Positions 55,424 to 63,779 of a stretch of 64,000 nt of DNA are shown in pieces (the first letter of the stretch is position 1; every line of letters begins with the position of its first letter). The stretch spans positions 3,437,001 through 3,501,000 of the forward strand of contig NZ_CP138858.1 of the NCBI RefSeq assembly GCF_033878955.1, given 5' to 3'. Under the pieces are notes generated by a model, which saw only the letters and a program-made list of their open reading frames with translations, ran no database searches and had not been told where the DNA came from. Source of the DNA: Coraliomargarita algicola (GTDB lineage Bacteria; Verrucomicrobiota; Verrucomicrobiia; Opitutales; Coraliomargaritaceae). The position numbers and the translations under genes were made by a program.

Positions 55424-56467
55424 ATGAAGATTCGTCGCACAAAGGTTCATGGTCGGGATGCGGTTTATCATTGCATGACGCGGGTGGTGAATGGGGAGCG
55501 CTTGTTCCAGGATCGTGAGAAGGAGATGCTGCGTAAGATGATCTGGCAGGTGGCTGATTTTTGCGGGGTGCAGGTGCTGACTTATTGTGTGATGTCGAAT
55601 CACTTTCACGTGCTTTTGCGTGTGCCGGATCGTCAGCAGGTGGATGATGCTGAGTTGATGCGCCGCTATCAGGTGCTGTACCCGAAACCTACCAAGTATC
55701 AGGCGGCTTCGGTCAAGGTGCTGCGCTCTCAGTTGGAGGCTGACTCTGAGGAGGCGCAGCTGTTGCGCGCGAAACTGTTGGCGCGGATGGGCGATGTCTC
55801 TGAATATATGAAGGCGGTGAAGCAGCGTTTTTCAGTCTGGTTTAATCGTAATCATAAGCGCTATGGCACTCTGTGGGCGGACCGTTTTAAGTCGGTCTTG
55901 GTCGAGGGGCATGGCAATCCGCTGCAAACGATGGCGGCTTATATTGATCTGAATCCGGTGCGTGCGGGGCTGGTGGAGGATCCTAAGGATTATCGTTTCT
56001 GCGGCTACGCGGAGGCGGTGGCGTCGCTTGGCTTAATGAGCTCAGGGGGCACAGAAGACTCCAAGTCGAAGGTGGACGCTCGGATGGGATGTCGAGCTGG
56101 TTTGTTACATGTTTGGGGTGACCACTTGTCGTCGGGAGCTGGTTTGGCAGAGGCCTTGATGCAGCATCGTCAGTTGATCTTTGGCAAGCGTGCGGCGGAT
56201 GCTGACCTGTCTGAGGTGGAGCGTGCGGCTGCTTTGAAGGTGCTAAATGAAGAGGGCGGTCAATTGCCGAAGTCGGTGATGCTGCGCTGCCGGGTGCGTT
56301 ATTTTACCGACGGTGCCATTCTGGGGTCGGCTGAGTTTGTGCGTGGCTTTACGGGTGCGTGGCAAATGGAGCGTGGGCGCAAGCATCCTCCGAAAGTGAA
56401 TGCGATGCGTGGTGATTGGGGTGGCTTGGCTGTGATTCAGGGGCTGCGAAGGCAGGTGTTTGGTTGA
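55424..56467 (+). CDS. REP-associated-type tyrosine transposase (IS200-like Y1 family)
   Basis: This 347-residue protein has the Y1 transposase domain: AVYHCMTRVVNGERLFQDRE, VMSNHFHVLLRVP (the HUH metal pair) and YIDLNPVRAGLVEDP following the catalytic region, with GTLWADRFKSVLVEG between. RAYT proteins act on REP hairpins as single-copy domesticated transposases. The C-terminal ~140 residues are an extension common in this group. No matching terminal repeats bound it, so it is probably not an active IS. The tandem 16-bp repeat upstream is its only flanking structure. Confidence 0.88.
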   Translation: MKIRRTKVHGRDAVYHCMTRVVNGERLFQDREKEMLRKMIWQVADFCGVQVLTYCVMSNHFHVLLRVPDRQQVDDAELMRRYQVLYPKPTKYQAASVKVLRSQLEADSEEAQLLRAKLLARMGDVSEYMKAVKQRFSVWFNRNHKRYGTLWADRFKSVLVEGHGNPLQTMAAYIDLNPVRAGLVEDPKDYRFCGYAEAVASLGLMSSGGTEDSKSKVDARMGCRAGLLHVWGDHLSSGAGLAEALMQHRQLIFGKRAADADLSEVERAAALKVLNEEGGQLPKSVMLRCRVRYFTDGAILGSAEFVRGFTGAWQMERGRKHPPKVNAMRGDWGGLAVIQGLRRQVFG

Positions 56468-56509
56468 GGCGGATTTGTCTGGTTGCGGGTGGTTTGATTT
56501 TCTTTTGCG

Positions 56510-57499
56510 TTAGGCTGTGAGCGTGATCGAAAGAAGTAATACGGTCAGTAGTCCCAGCCACGCAGCTTTTAGTATTAAGCTGACAGCATGGCGCAGATCT
56601 TTGGCTGTCGGCGCTCGACCTTCGCCGCCGAGCCAGGCTTTGTCGGTGGTGCCTTGCGCATACTGCGTGGGGCCGCCAAGCGAAATCCCGAGCGCGCCAG
56701 CGACGGCGCTTTCGGCGTGTGCGGAGTTGGGCGATGGATGTTTGAGCCGATCGCGCCAGCCGACGCGCCAAGCGCCGGCGGCGGAGTGTGCACTGAGCTG
56801 CGCCGCGAGGGCAATCACGGGAATCGCTAGGCGCGCAGGCAGGAAATTCAAGACGTCGTCCATGCGCGCGGACACGGTGCCAAGCTTTCGGTATTTCTCG
56901 TTACGATAGCCGACCATGGCGTCCAAGGTATTCGTTACGCGGTGCCAGGCCACAGCCAAAGTGCCCCAAAGAATGGGATCGCCCCCGAGCGACGTGGCCA
57001 GCAACGCTGCCCATAGATAACAGCACAGCGGCGCCAGGCAGGCATCGACGAAGTTCTCGGCCACGCTCTCGATCGCTGCGCGGGCCACCCCGGCTTCATC
57101 CAGCACGCTGACATCACGACCGACAATCATGCCGACGGCTTGCTGGGCGCGCCTCAGCTCCCCCGCCCTCAAAGCTTTTGCGATCGGTGCGGCGTGCGCA
57201 CAAAGATCCTTGAGCCCTAAGCAGGCATAGATCCAGAGGCTCGCGAGCATGCTTTCGAGCCAAAGCGAAGCACTCACCAAGTGCAGCGAAATCCCGACGA
57301 AGCACAGCGGTAGCGCGCAGGCACAAAGGTAGAGTATCAGTCCGCCAAGTCGGTCGGCCCGGCCACGGCGCCTCAAGCAACGCTCCAAATAAGCGATCCA
57401 GTGCCCAATCAGGCGCACGGGATGCCAAGCCACGCGCGGATCACCGAGGCATTGATCCATGGCAAAGGCGAGTGCGAGAACGCATGCGGCCACCATCAT
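56510..57499 (-). CDS. cbiB: Adenosylcobinamide-phosphate synthase CbiB
   Basis: This 329-residue polytopic membrane protein attaches (R)-1-amino-2-propanol phosphate, or the free amino alcohol, to adenosylcobyric acid. DQCLGDPRVAWHPVRLIG at the N-terminus, VGRDVSVLDEAGVARAAIES and VAWHRVTNTLDAMVGYRNEKY are diagnostic. The start at 57499 overlaps the cobD stop by 4 bp; the frame is open further upstream, but without homology. It is the last gene of the cob operon. Confidence 0.92.
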   Translation of the reverse strand: MMVAACVLALAFAMDQCLGDPRVAWHPVRLIGHWIAYLERCLRRRGRADRLGGLILYLCACALPLCFVGISLHLVSASLWLESMLASLWIYACLGLKDLCAHAAPIAKALRAGELRRAQQAVGMIVGRDVSVLDEAGVARAAIESVAENFVDACLAPLCCYLWAALLATSLGGDPILWGTLAVAWHRVTNTLDAMVGYRNEKYRKLGTVSARMDDVLNFLPARLAIPVIALAAQLSAHSAAGAWRVGWRDRLKHPSPNSAHAESAVAGALGISLGGPTQYAQGTTDKAWLGGEGRAPTAKDLRHAVSLILKAAWLGLLTVLLLSITLTA

Positions 57500-58596
57500 G
57501 GCAGTCCTTTCATGACATGTCTGAGCGCAGCAACGAGGCGTTGATTTTCGGCTTCGAGCCCCACACAAACCCGGATGTGCCCTGCAGGCAGGCCGACAAA
57601 GTTACGACAACAACGCGGATGGATTCCCTGCTGTAGTAGCCCCTGCAGGAAGGCGTCGTAGTAATCAGGCTGTCGCAAACAGATCAATCGATAGTTCGTC
57701 TGCGATGGATAGACAAAGAGACCCGCAATCTGCGTAAGCTCAGCATCCAAGGCAGCACCCGCCACGCTCAGCCAGCGCTGCGTGTGTTGCACATATTCAG
57801 TGCAACGGGGCAACAGCGCTGCACAGGATTCGGCCACAGCGTTGACCGCCCAGGGCTCCCGCTTTACCGATAAGCGGGCGATGGTGTCCGCACTGGACAC
57901 AAGCGCACCTAAGCGGACACCCGCGAGCGCGTAAAATTTAGTTAAGGAATGAAAGACGATGATGTTGTCGCGCAAACGCTCCGACGACAACAGACTGTAA
58001 TGCCCCGCGTTCTGGATAAATTGTATAAATGCGTGATCCACCAGAAAGTCGACCTGCGGGAAGGCCGCTGCGAGGCGCAGTAAATCCTCAGCACTCGCCA
58101 CGTTGCCGTCAGGATTATTGGGGCTGCCAATATAAATAGCGTCCAGCGACTCCAATGCTTGCCGCAAGGACACGCTGTTTATAAACGTATCCAAACTCTG
58201 CTTACAATCCCGCAGCAAGGGCACACAGTCCACATCGGCAGCAGTGACTGAGCGCATGTAATCATGAAACGAAGGCAGCACCACTCCCACGCGCCGATAG
58301 CCGCGGACCCGTTGCACAAAATACATCAATTCCAAGGAGCCATTGCCAGGAAGCACGCAGTCATTTGGCAGTTGAAAACTTTGCTGATAAAATGCCTTCA
58401 CGCCCAAGCCCTCGACGGAGGGGTATGGGGCCAATTGATCGATCCAGTCCGGCCATGCCTGTCGTATCAGCTCCGGCACGCCGAAGGGATTCAGGTTCAC
58501 ACTCAGATCCAGCACTTCACGCTCGGGCAGACCATAACGCGCGAACAAGGCACGGGGCGCGCCGCCGTGTTGATGTGAGTCGGTCGACGATTTCAT
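57496..58596 (-). CDS. cobD: L-threonine-O-3-phosphate decarboxylase-type PLP enzyme (CobD)
   Basis: This 366-residue PLP aminotransferase-fold enzyme has LDLSVNLNPFGVPELI, IGSPNNPDGN and the PLP lysine in HSLTKFYALAGVRLGAL. In cobalamin operons such enzymes are CobD, which makes aminopropanol phosphate, the linker of the nucleotide loop. HisC-like activity is an alternative, but the position between cbiP and cbiB with 4-bp overlaps on both sides supports CobD. Confidence 0.88.
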   Translation of the reverse strand: MKSSTDSHQHGGAPRALFARYGLPEREVLDLSVNLNPFGVPELIRQAWPDWIDQLAPYPSVEGLGVKAFYQQSFQLPNDCVLPGNGSLELMYFVQRVRGYRRVGVVLPSFHDYMRSVTAADVDCVPLLRDCKQSLDTFINSVSLRQALESLDAIYIGSPNNPDGNVASAEDLLRLAAAFPQVDFLVDHAFIQFIQNAGHYSLLSSERLRDNIIVFHSLTKFYALAGVRLGALVSSADTIARLSVKREPWAVNAVAESCAALLPRCTEYVQHTQRWLSVAGAALDAELTQIAGLFVYPSQTNYRLICLRQPDYYDAFLQGLLQQGIHPRCCRNFVGLPAGHIRVCVGLEAENQRLVAALRHVMKGLP

Positions 58597-60128
58597 GCGA
58601 GCTCGAGTAGTGCGATCAACTGATCCATGTTGAGATTAGCTTCGATGTGCTTGCCGAGCCGATCGTATTGACGTTGTTTGTAGGCGTCAAAGTCCTCAGC
58701 GGCGCCCAGTTGATTACCAGTCTCCTCAGTAGCGAATGCAAGCTCAGGTCGCAAACTGGAGAGGTAAGCCTGCCGAAAGGCACCAGAGTCGAAGAGGCCG
58801 TGTAAATAACTGCCCCAGAGTTTGCCCTCGTCGAGGTAAATACCTTCAGAGCGCTGCGTGGCATCGGCCCCCGAAGTCAGCGCTTGTATTGCAGGATCTG
58901 CGACTGACGCGTCAGGCAGCTTGGTGCGCCCCATGTGGATTTCGTAGCCGAAGACAGGCTGCTGATTGCCCGCCCATATTCCGCGACTGCGCTGTAGTAC
59001 TTTGTCCGCACTGAGCACGGTGGAAACGGGCAAAAGCCCAAGTCCTTCGCTCACGCCGACAGAGCCTTCCACGCCATCAGGATCTTCGATCGTTTGCCCC
59101 ATCATTTGATAGCCGCCGCAGAGGCCACCAATACGGCCACCGCTAGCCTGATACTCACGGATGCGTGTTTCCCAACCGCTACGTCGCAGCCAATCGAGAT
59201 CGGCACGCACGTTCTTCGATCCGGGCAGAATCAATTGATCATAGCCTTGCAGCGAGCGCGGCCGACTGAGGAAATGCAGCGTCACTCCCGGCGTGCACTG
59301 CAGCGCCGCGAGGTCGGTGTGGTTGGAAATTCGGGGAAACAGTAAGACCGCGATGTTGACCGTGCCTGCCGGCAAGGCCCCGCCCGGATCCACCACAGTT
59401 TCGATGGCCATGCCATCTTCAGAGTCGATGGCGATTTCGCGACCAAAGGGCAGCACGCCCAGCACGGGCAAGCCGGTGCGTTGCTCGATCCAGTCCACCC
59501 CATCTTCAAATAAAGAACGATCTCCGCGAAAGCGATTGATAATGATGCCCGCCACCCGCTGACGATCCTCGAAGGGGATCACCTCCAAGCTGCCGACCAC
59601 TTGTGCAAAGACGCCTCCGCGGTCAATATCCGCGATCAGCACCACCGGCGCATCCACAGCGTGCGCGGGTCGGAAGTTGACGATATCGCGGCTACGCAAA
59701 TTGACCTCCGCGCAGGACCCCGCCCCCTCCATCACCACCACATCGTGTGCATTGCGCAAGCGCTCCAAAGATTCCATGGCTTTCACAAAGAGCCCGTCCG
59801 TTTGCTTATAATAGTCCCTTGCGTGTCGCGAACCAATCACGCGCCCCTGTAAGACCACCTGCGACTGACTATCGCCCGAAGGCTTGAGCAGCACCGGGTT
59901 CATATCAACTTCAGGCTCCAAGTGACAGGCTTCAGCTTGCACCACTTGTGCGCGTCCCATCTCCAAACCATCCAAGGTCACGTAGGAGTTGTTCGACATA
60001 TTTTGCGCCTTATAGGGCGCCACCTTATAGCCGCGCTGCTTCAAGGCGCGGCAGATGCCCGCAACAACAAAGCTCTTACCGACATCCGAGCCAGTGCCCA
60101 ACAAAGAGAGACATTTCGCTTTTTTCAT
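58593..60128 (-). CDS. cbiP: Cobyric acid synthase CbiP/CobQ
   Basis: This 511-residue glutamine-dependent amidotransferase amidates four side chains of adenosylcobyrinic acid a,c-diamide. The N-terminal ATPase domain shows LLGTGSDVGKSFV and PYKAQNMSNNSYVT; the C-terminal glutaminase-like domain has the nucleophile Cys in GGLCGGYQMMG and GSYLHGLFD. The ATG at 60128 overlaps the cobS stop by 4 bp and starts with the conserved KAKCLSLLGTG; the open frame beyond it has no homology. Its presence implies use of imported cobyrinic-type precursors as well as cobamides. Confidence 0.93.
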   Translation of the reverse strand: MKKAKCLSLLGTGSDVGKSFVVAGICRALKQRGYKVAPYKAQNMSNNSYVTLDGLEMGRAQVVQAEACHLEPEVDMNPVLLKPSGDSQSQVVLQGRVIGSRHARDYYKQTDGLFVKAMESLERLRNAHDVVVMEGAGSCAEVNLRSRDIVNFRPAHAVDAPVVLIADIDRGGVFAQVVGSLEVIPFEDRQRVAGIIINRFRGDRSLFEDGVDWIEQRTGLPVLGVLPFGREIAIDSEDGMAIETVVDPGGALPAGTVNIAVLLFPRISNHTDLAALQCTPGVTLHFLSRPRSLQGYDQLILPGSKNVRADLDWLRRSGWETRIREYQASGGRIGGLCGGYQMMGQTIEDPDGVEGSVGVSEGLGLLPVSTVLSADKVLQRSRGIWAGNQQPVFGYEIHMGRTKLPDASVADPAIQALTSGADATQRSEGIYLDEGKLWGSYLHGLFDSGAFRQAYLSSLRPELAFATEETGNQLGAAEDFDAYKQRQYDRLGKHIEANLNMDQLIALLELA

Positions 60129-60856
60129 GATCCCAATACAATTGCAAATAACAGAGTCATTTCCGACAGCACACAGCCCGCGCCCAAGACATCGCCACTG
60201 ACGCCACCAATCTTCCATTTGCCGAGAAAGCCCACCGCCAAGGTCATGGCGATGCCAGCTCCCCAGAGCGGCACAGCAGCGACGCCTGCGGGCAGGCTCA
60301 AAAGTAAACCGACACCAAAAGCCTGCCAAAGATGCCGCCGTGTCGCGCCCTTGACCACCGCCGCGCCGGTGCCCTGGGCGCGTGGATACTCAAAGCAGTG
60401 TGCCAGCAGCACGATCCCAAAGCGCGAAACAATAAAGGCCACGGGGATCAAGATAATCGTATCCACATCGACCATACGCTCGAGAGCGGTCCACTCGCCC
60501 AGCAGTACCAGCACCAGGGCAATCACACCGAAGGCGCCAATGCGGGAGTCTTTCATAATCTCCAGGCGACGCCTGCGCTCGTGCCCGCCCCAAAATCCAT
60601 CGGCACAATCCGCCACACCATCCAGGTGCAGGCCACGCGTCAAAGCGATCGAGGCCGCTAAGCCAAGCACCGCCAAAAGACCGCCCCAGTCGGGCGCTAC
60701 CGCATGTGCCAGCAAGCAAACACCACACACCAAATAGCCCAGCACCGCACCCGCCGCCGGATACCAGGGCAGCCCATCAATAAAATGCCGACTCTCCCGC
60801 CCTGGAATGGGCAGAATGCTCAGCAGGCGCAAAGCAGTGATCAGGCCGGGTAGCAT
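60125..60856 (-). CDS. cobS: Adenosylcobinamide-GDP ribazoletransferase CobS
   Basis: This 243-residue membrane enzyme joins the activated lower ligand alpha-ribazole to adenosylcobinamide-GDP, the last assembly step. The active-site motif is HLDGVADCADGFWGG (about residues 76-90), and the rest is about six membrane helices. It overlaps cobT by 16 bp and cbiP by 4 bp. Confidence 0.93.
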   Translation of the reverse strand: MLPGLITALRLLSILPIPGRESRHFIDGLPWYPAAGAVLGYLVCGVCLLAHAVAPDWGGLLAVLGLAASIALTRGLHLDGVADCADGFWGGHERRRRLEIMKDSRIGAFGVIALVLVLLGEWTALERMVDVDTIILIPVAFIVSRFGIVLLAHCFEYPRAQGTGAAVVKGATRRHLWQAFGVGLLLSLPAGVAAVPLWGAGIAMTLAVGFLGKWKIGGVSGDVLGAGCVLSEMTLLFAIVLGS

Positions 60857-61920
60857 CGTGCGTTGACCTCCGGGTTCGTGACTTTGGCCGCAGTGAAGCT
60901 AGCCATTTCCGTATACATTTTAATGGCGGCATCGATCAGATGCATCGCCAGCACCGAGCCGGTGCCTTCGCCCAAGCGCAGGTCCAACTGCAGGATGGGC
61001 TGCAAGCCCAAACCTTTTACAAAATAGGCGTGACCAGGATCGGCGGATTGATGCGCAAGAAACATGTAATCCGCCACCTCAGGGCAAAGACGACAGGCCA
61101 CCAAGGCCGCCGCGGACGAAATAATGCCGTCCACCACAATCGGCATCTTATGCTCTGCGGCCCCAAGACAAAGCCCCGTCAAGGCAGCAATCTCCAAGCC
61201 GCCCACCGCGGCCAAAGCTGTCAAAGGATGATCCAATGCCGCGCGATTCACTTCCAAGGCTTGTTCGATCAAGGCGATCTTGGCCCGTAGGCCATCTGCA
61301 TTCTTAAAGCCGGCACCGGGCCCGGTGGCCTCGGGCACCGAGCAAGGCAAGAGCGCCGCGAGTAAGGCGGACGACGGCGTGGTATTGCCGATGCCCATTT
61401 CCCCCGTGGCCACCATGGTGACGCCCTCCGCCGCGGCGACTTGCGCGCGCTCGATGCCAACACCCACAGCAGCTTCGCACTCGGCCATAGTCATGGCAGG
61501 CCCCTTGCCGATATTCTGAGTGCCCCAGGCAACCTTGCGGTCGAGTAAGCCCTCGGCGTCGCTCATATCCGCCGCGATGCCGACGTCGATGCACTCGACT
61601 TCGACCCCGACATGACGACTAAAGACATTGATCCCCGCGCCGCCCGCCAGCATGTTACGCACTATCTGCCCCGTTACCACCTGTTCAGAAAAAGTGAAGC
61701 CCGCTTCAACCATCCCATGGTCACCGGCGAATACACAAACTCGCTTCTTCCCCACGCTCGGCCAGCCTTGGCCCGAAGCCAGCACGTAACGCTTCGCGAT
61801 GTTTTCCAATTGCCCCAGGCTACCCTGCGGCTTGGTCAAATTATCAATATGACTCTGAATGCTCGCCTCTTGCGAGCGATCCACAGGTCGAATCCTGGCA
61901 ATCGTTTCCTCTAGTGTCAT
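60841..61920 (-). CDS. cobT: Nicotinate-nucleotide:DMB phosphoribosyltransferase CobT
   Basis: This 359-residue enzyme activates the lower-ligand base (5,6-dimethylbenzimidazole or similar) to its alpha-ribotide phosphate. VFAGDHGMVEAG, VATGEMGIGNTTPSSA and LRLGEGTGSVLAM (with the catalytic Glu) are diagnostic. It sets lower-ligand specificity, hence which cobamide the cell builds. It is one base apart from cobU and overlaps cobS by 16 bp. Confidence 0.95.
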   Translation of the reverse strand: MTLEETIARIRPVDRSQEASIQSHIDNLTKPQGSLGQLENIAKRYVLASGQGWPSVGKKRVCVFAGDHGMVEAGFTFSEQVVTGQIVRNMLAGGAGINVFSRHVGVEVECIDVGIAADMSDAEGLLDRKVAWGTQNIGKGPAMTMAECEAAVGVGIERAQVAAAEGVTMVATGEMGIGNTTPSSALLAALLPCSVPEATGPGAGFKNADGLRAKIALIEQALEVNRAALDHPLTALAAVGGLEIAALTGLCLGAAEHKMPIVVDGIISSAAALVACRLCPEVADYMFLAHQSADPGHAYFVKGLGLQPILQLDLRLGEGTGSVLAMHLIDAAIKMYTEMASFTAAKVTNPEVNARCYPA

Positions 61921-61921
61921 C

Positions 61922-62458
61922 TTATTGTGATCCTTTCAACTTTATCGGCAAACCACTCACAGTTAAATAAGCTTCATCAGCGATGGCAGCCACACGCTGG
62001 TTGAGCCGCCCCGCCACATCACGAAAGCGACGACTCATCGCATGCTCCGGCACGATGCCCATGCCGAGCTCATTACTCACCAGCACCACCTGACACGAGA
62101 CCTCGCCCAAGGCTTGCAAAAAATCTACGATCACAGGGCAATCTTCATCAAAGTCTGACAAGTGATGCATCAGATTCCCCAACCAGACCGTTAAGCAGTC
62201 GACCATCACCACAGTCGTGCCAGCCGGCACTCCGCACAAGGCAGCCGCCAAATCAATCGGTGCCTCGATGGTATCAAAGGCATCGCCCCGCTGCGCACGA
62301 TGCAGGCGCACCCGCTCGCGCATCTCCTCATCAAAGATCTCCGCGGTCGCGATATAGGCCCGCGGTCCGGGCACAGCGGTGCACAGCGATTCCGCATAGC
62401 GGCTCTTCCCACTGCGACAGCCCCCGGTCACAAAAACAACTTTCCCAGCTAACGACAT
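61922..62458 (-). CDS. cobU: Bifunctional adenosylcobinamide kinase/guanylyltransferase CobU
   Basis: This 178-residue enzyme converts adenosylcobinamide (or its phosphate) to adenosylcobinamide-GDP. The P-loop is VTGGCRSGKSRYAES; the guanylylated His is in RVRLHRAQRGDAF, and VVLVSNELGMGIVPEH is the Walker B-like motif. I choose the ATG at 62458, which overlaps the cbiR stop; upstream codons show no homology. Confidence 0.93.
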   Translation of the reverse strand: MSLAGKVVFVTGGCRSGKSRYAESLCTAVPGPRAYIATAEIFDEEMRERVRLHRAQRGDAFDTIEAPIDLAAALCGVPAGTTVVMVDCLTVWLGNLMHHLSDFDEDCPVIVDFLQALGEVSCQVVLVSNELGMGIVPEHAMSRRFRDVAGRLNQRVAAIADEAYLTVSGLPIKLKGSQ

Positions 62459-63249
62459 GTGGTTGCCTCCGTTTGTATTCCTTCGATCGATGCCCAGGCT
62501 TGCTCGAAGCATTGCAAAGAGCGCTCCCAGCGCGCGCGGTTAAATAATTCCAAGGTCAAGACCCGCCAATCCAATCCCTGCGGCGAGGCATAGAGTTCTA
62601 AAATACCGGACAACAAATCCGTAGGCAAGCAATCCAGCGTATGATGGTCGCGCCCCTCACACACACCGTGCAAGTGCAAGACCCCGCAGCGCGGCAACCA
62701 GTTCGCCAAGTCCTGTAAGACGTCCTGCCCCGCCATCAGCGCATGCCCAACATCATAACAAATCGACACCCCGGCCGCATCCAAAGCAGCCCGTAAACTG
62801 TCATGCGGCAGATCCACATTCTCCACACAAATCCGAGTCGGATCCCCACAAGCCGCACCCAAAGCTTGCAGCGAACGCGTCAACGACGCCAAGGCAGCCG
62901 ACGACATCTCAGCCGGCGTATCCGAATTAGCATGACACACATACGCCACCGGCGCTAAAGGTGCCAGCACCTCGATCACCTTCACGCAGGCACGCACCGC
63001 CTCCTCGCGAATGCGCTCATCCGTCGCAGCCAATTTCACATCTGCCGGCAAGTGCACACTAAAGCTCAGCTGACGATCGGTTCGAATCTTGAGCGCCAAA
63101 TCAATCCAATCCGGCATCGCCGTCAGAGGCTCGAAAAAAAGCAAAGCAATATCATCCACCCGATCGGCCAAAAAACGTATATTGGGCAAATAATCCTCCG
63201 GCAGGATGAAGGAAGTAGTGCCTAGCCGGAATGGATACTCAGCATTCAT
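62449..63249 (-). CDS. cbiR: Cobamide-remodelling enzyme CbiR (TIM-barrel, AP-endonuclease-2 fold)
   Basis: This 266-residue protein has the TIM-barrel fold of the AP-endonuclease-2/xylose-isomerase-like superfamily: FRLGTTSFILPEDYLPNI, LSFSVHLPAD, YVCHANSDTP, ICVENVDLPHDSL, ICYDVGHALMAG and VLHLHGVCEGRDHHTLD hold the expected metal-binding His, Glu and Asp residues. CbiR, described in Akkermansia muciniphila, cleaves the phosphoribosyl bond of the nucleotide loop of cobamides, so the cell can rebuild them with another lower ligand. Its place inside the cob operon, between cobO and cobU with overlaps on both sides, strongly supports this over a sugar isomerase. Confidence 0.82.
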   Translation of the reverse strand: MNAEYPFRLGTTSFILPEDYLPNIRFLADRVDDIALLFFEPLTAMPDWIDLALKIRTDRQLSFSVHLPADVKLAATDERIREEAVRACVKVIEVLAPLAPVAYVCHANSDTPAEMSSAALASLTRSLQALGAACGDPTRICVENVDLPHDSLRAALDAAGVSICYDVGHALMAGQDVLQDLANWLPRCGVLHLHGVCEGRDHHTLDCLPTDLLSGILELYASPQGLDWRVLTLELFNRARWERSLQCFEQAWASIEGIQTEATTCR

Positions 63250-63779
63250 GATTCGATACCACGCCGGGCCGGAGCCCCCACTTCCATATAATGTTTGACC
63301 GGGACGACCTCCGACACCAAATCCGCCCGTTTAATCAAAGCCTCCGGCGCATAACGTCCGGTAAAGACCAACTCCGCTTGCCCCTGATTACGCTCGACCA
63401 GCGCCAGCACATCGGCCTCGCTGATCAGTTTATATTTCAAAGCAATCATGATCTCGTCCGCGATGATCATCCGATAAGCCCCGGAGTCCATCACCTCGGC
63501 CAGCCTGTTGAGTCCATCTTGCGCCGCTTGGCGATCCGCCGGTTCAGGATCACGACGCAGAAAAAAACCACGTCCAAACTGCTCCACCGTCACTTCAGGA
63601 AAGCGCTCCTTCATGATGCGCAACTCACCACTAGGATTATTTTTAATGAACTGCCCAAAGAAAACCATCCAGCCCGCAGCCACGGCGCGTAGCACCAGTC
63701 CACTGGCAGCAGTCGTCTTGCCCTTACCGTTCCCCGTATAGATTTGCAGGTAGTGCTGCTTACTTGAAGTCGTTGTCAT
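63246..63779 (-). CDS. cobO: Corrinoid adenosyltransferase (CobO/CobA/BtuR family)
   Basis: This 177-residue ATP:corrinoid adenosyltransferase forms the Co-C5' bond. The P-loop IYTGNGKGKTTAASGLVLRA lies at the N-terminus, and the family segments IIADEIMIALKY and VFTGRYAPEALIKRADLVSEV follow. It adenosylates imported corrinoids before remodelling. It is the first gene of the eight-gene operon and overlaps cbiR by 4 bp. Confidence 0.95.
   Translation of the reverse strand: MTTTSSKQHYLQIYTGNGKGKTTAASGLVLRAVAAGWMVFFGQFIKNNPSGELRIMKERFPEVTVEQFGRGFFLRRDPEPADRQAAQDGLNRLAEVMDSGAYRMIIADEIMIALKYKLISEADVLALVERNQGQAELVFTGRYAPEALIKRADLVSEVVPVKHYMEVGAPARRGIES

Noticed and set aside
55158..56510. Complete IS200-type insertion sequence
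   Set aside because: No terminal hairpins or matching ends were found around the transposase gene, so only the gene is called.
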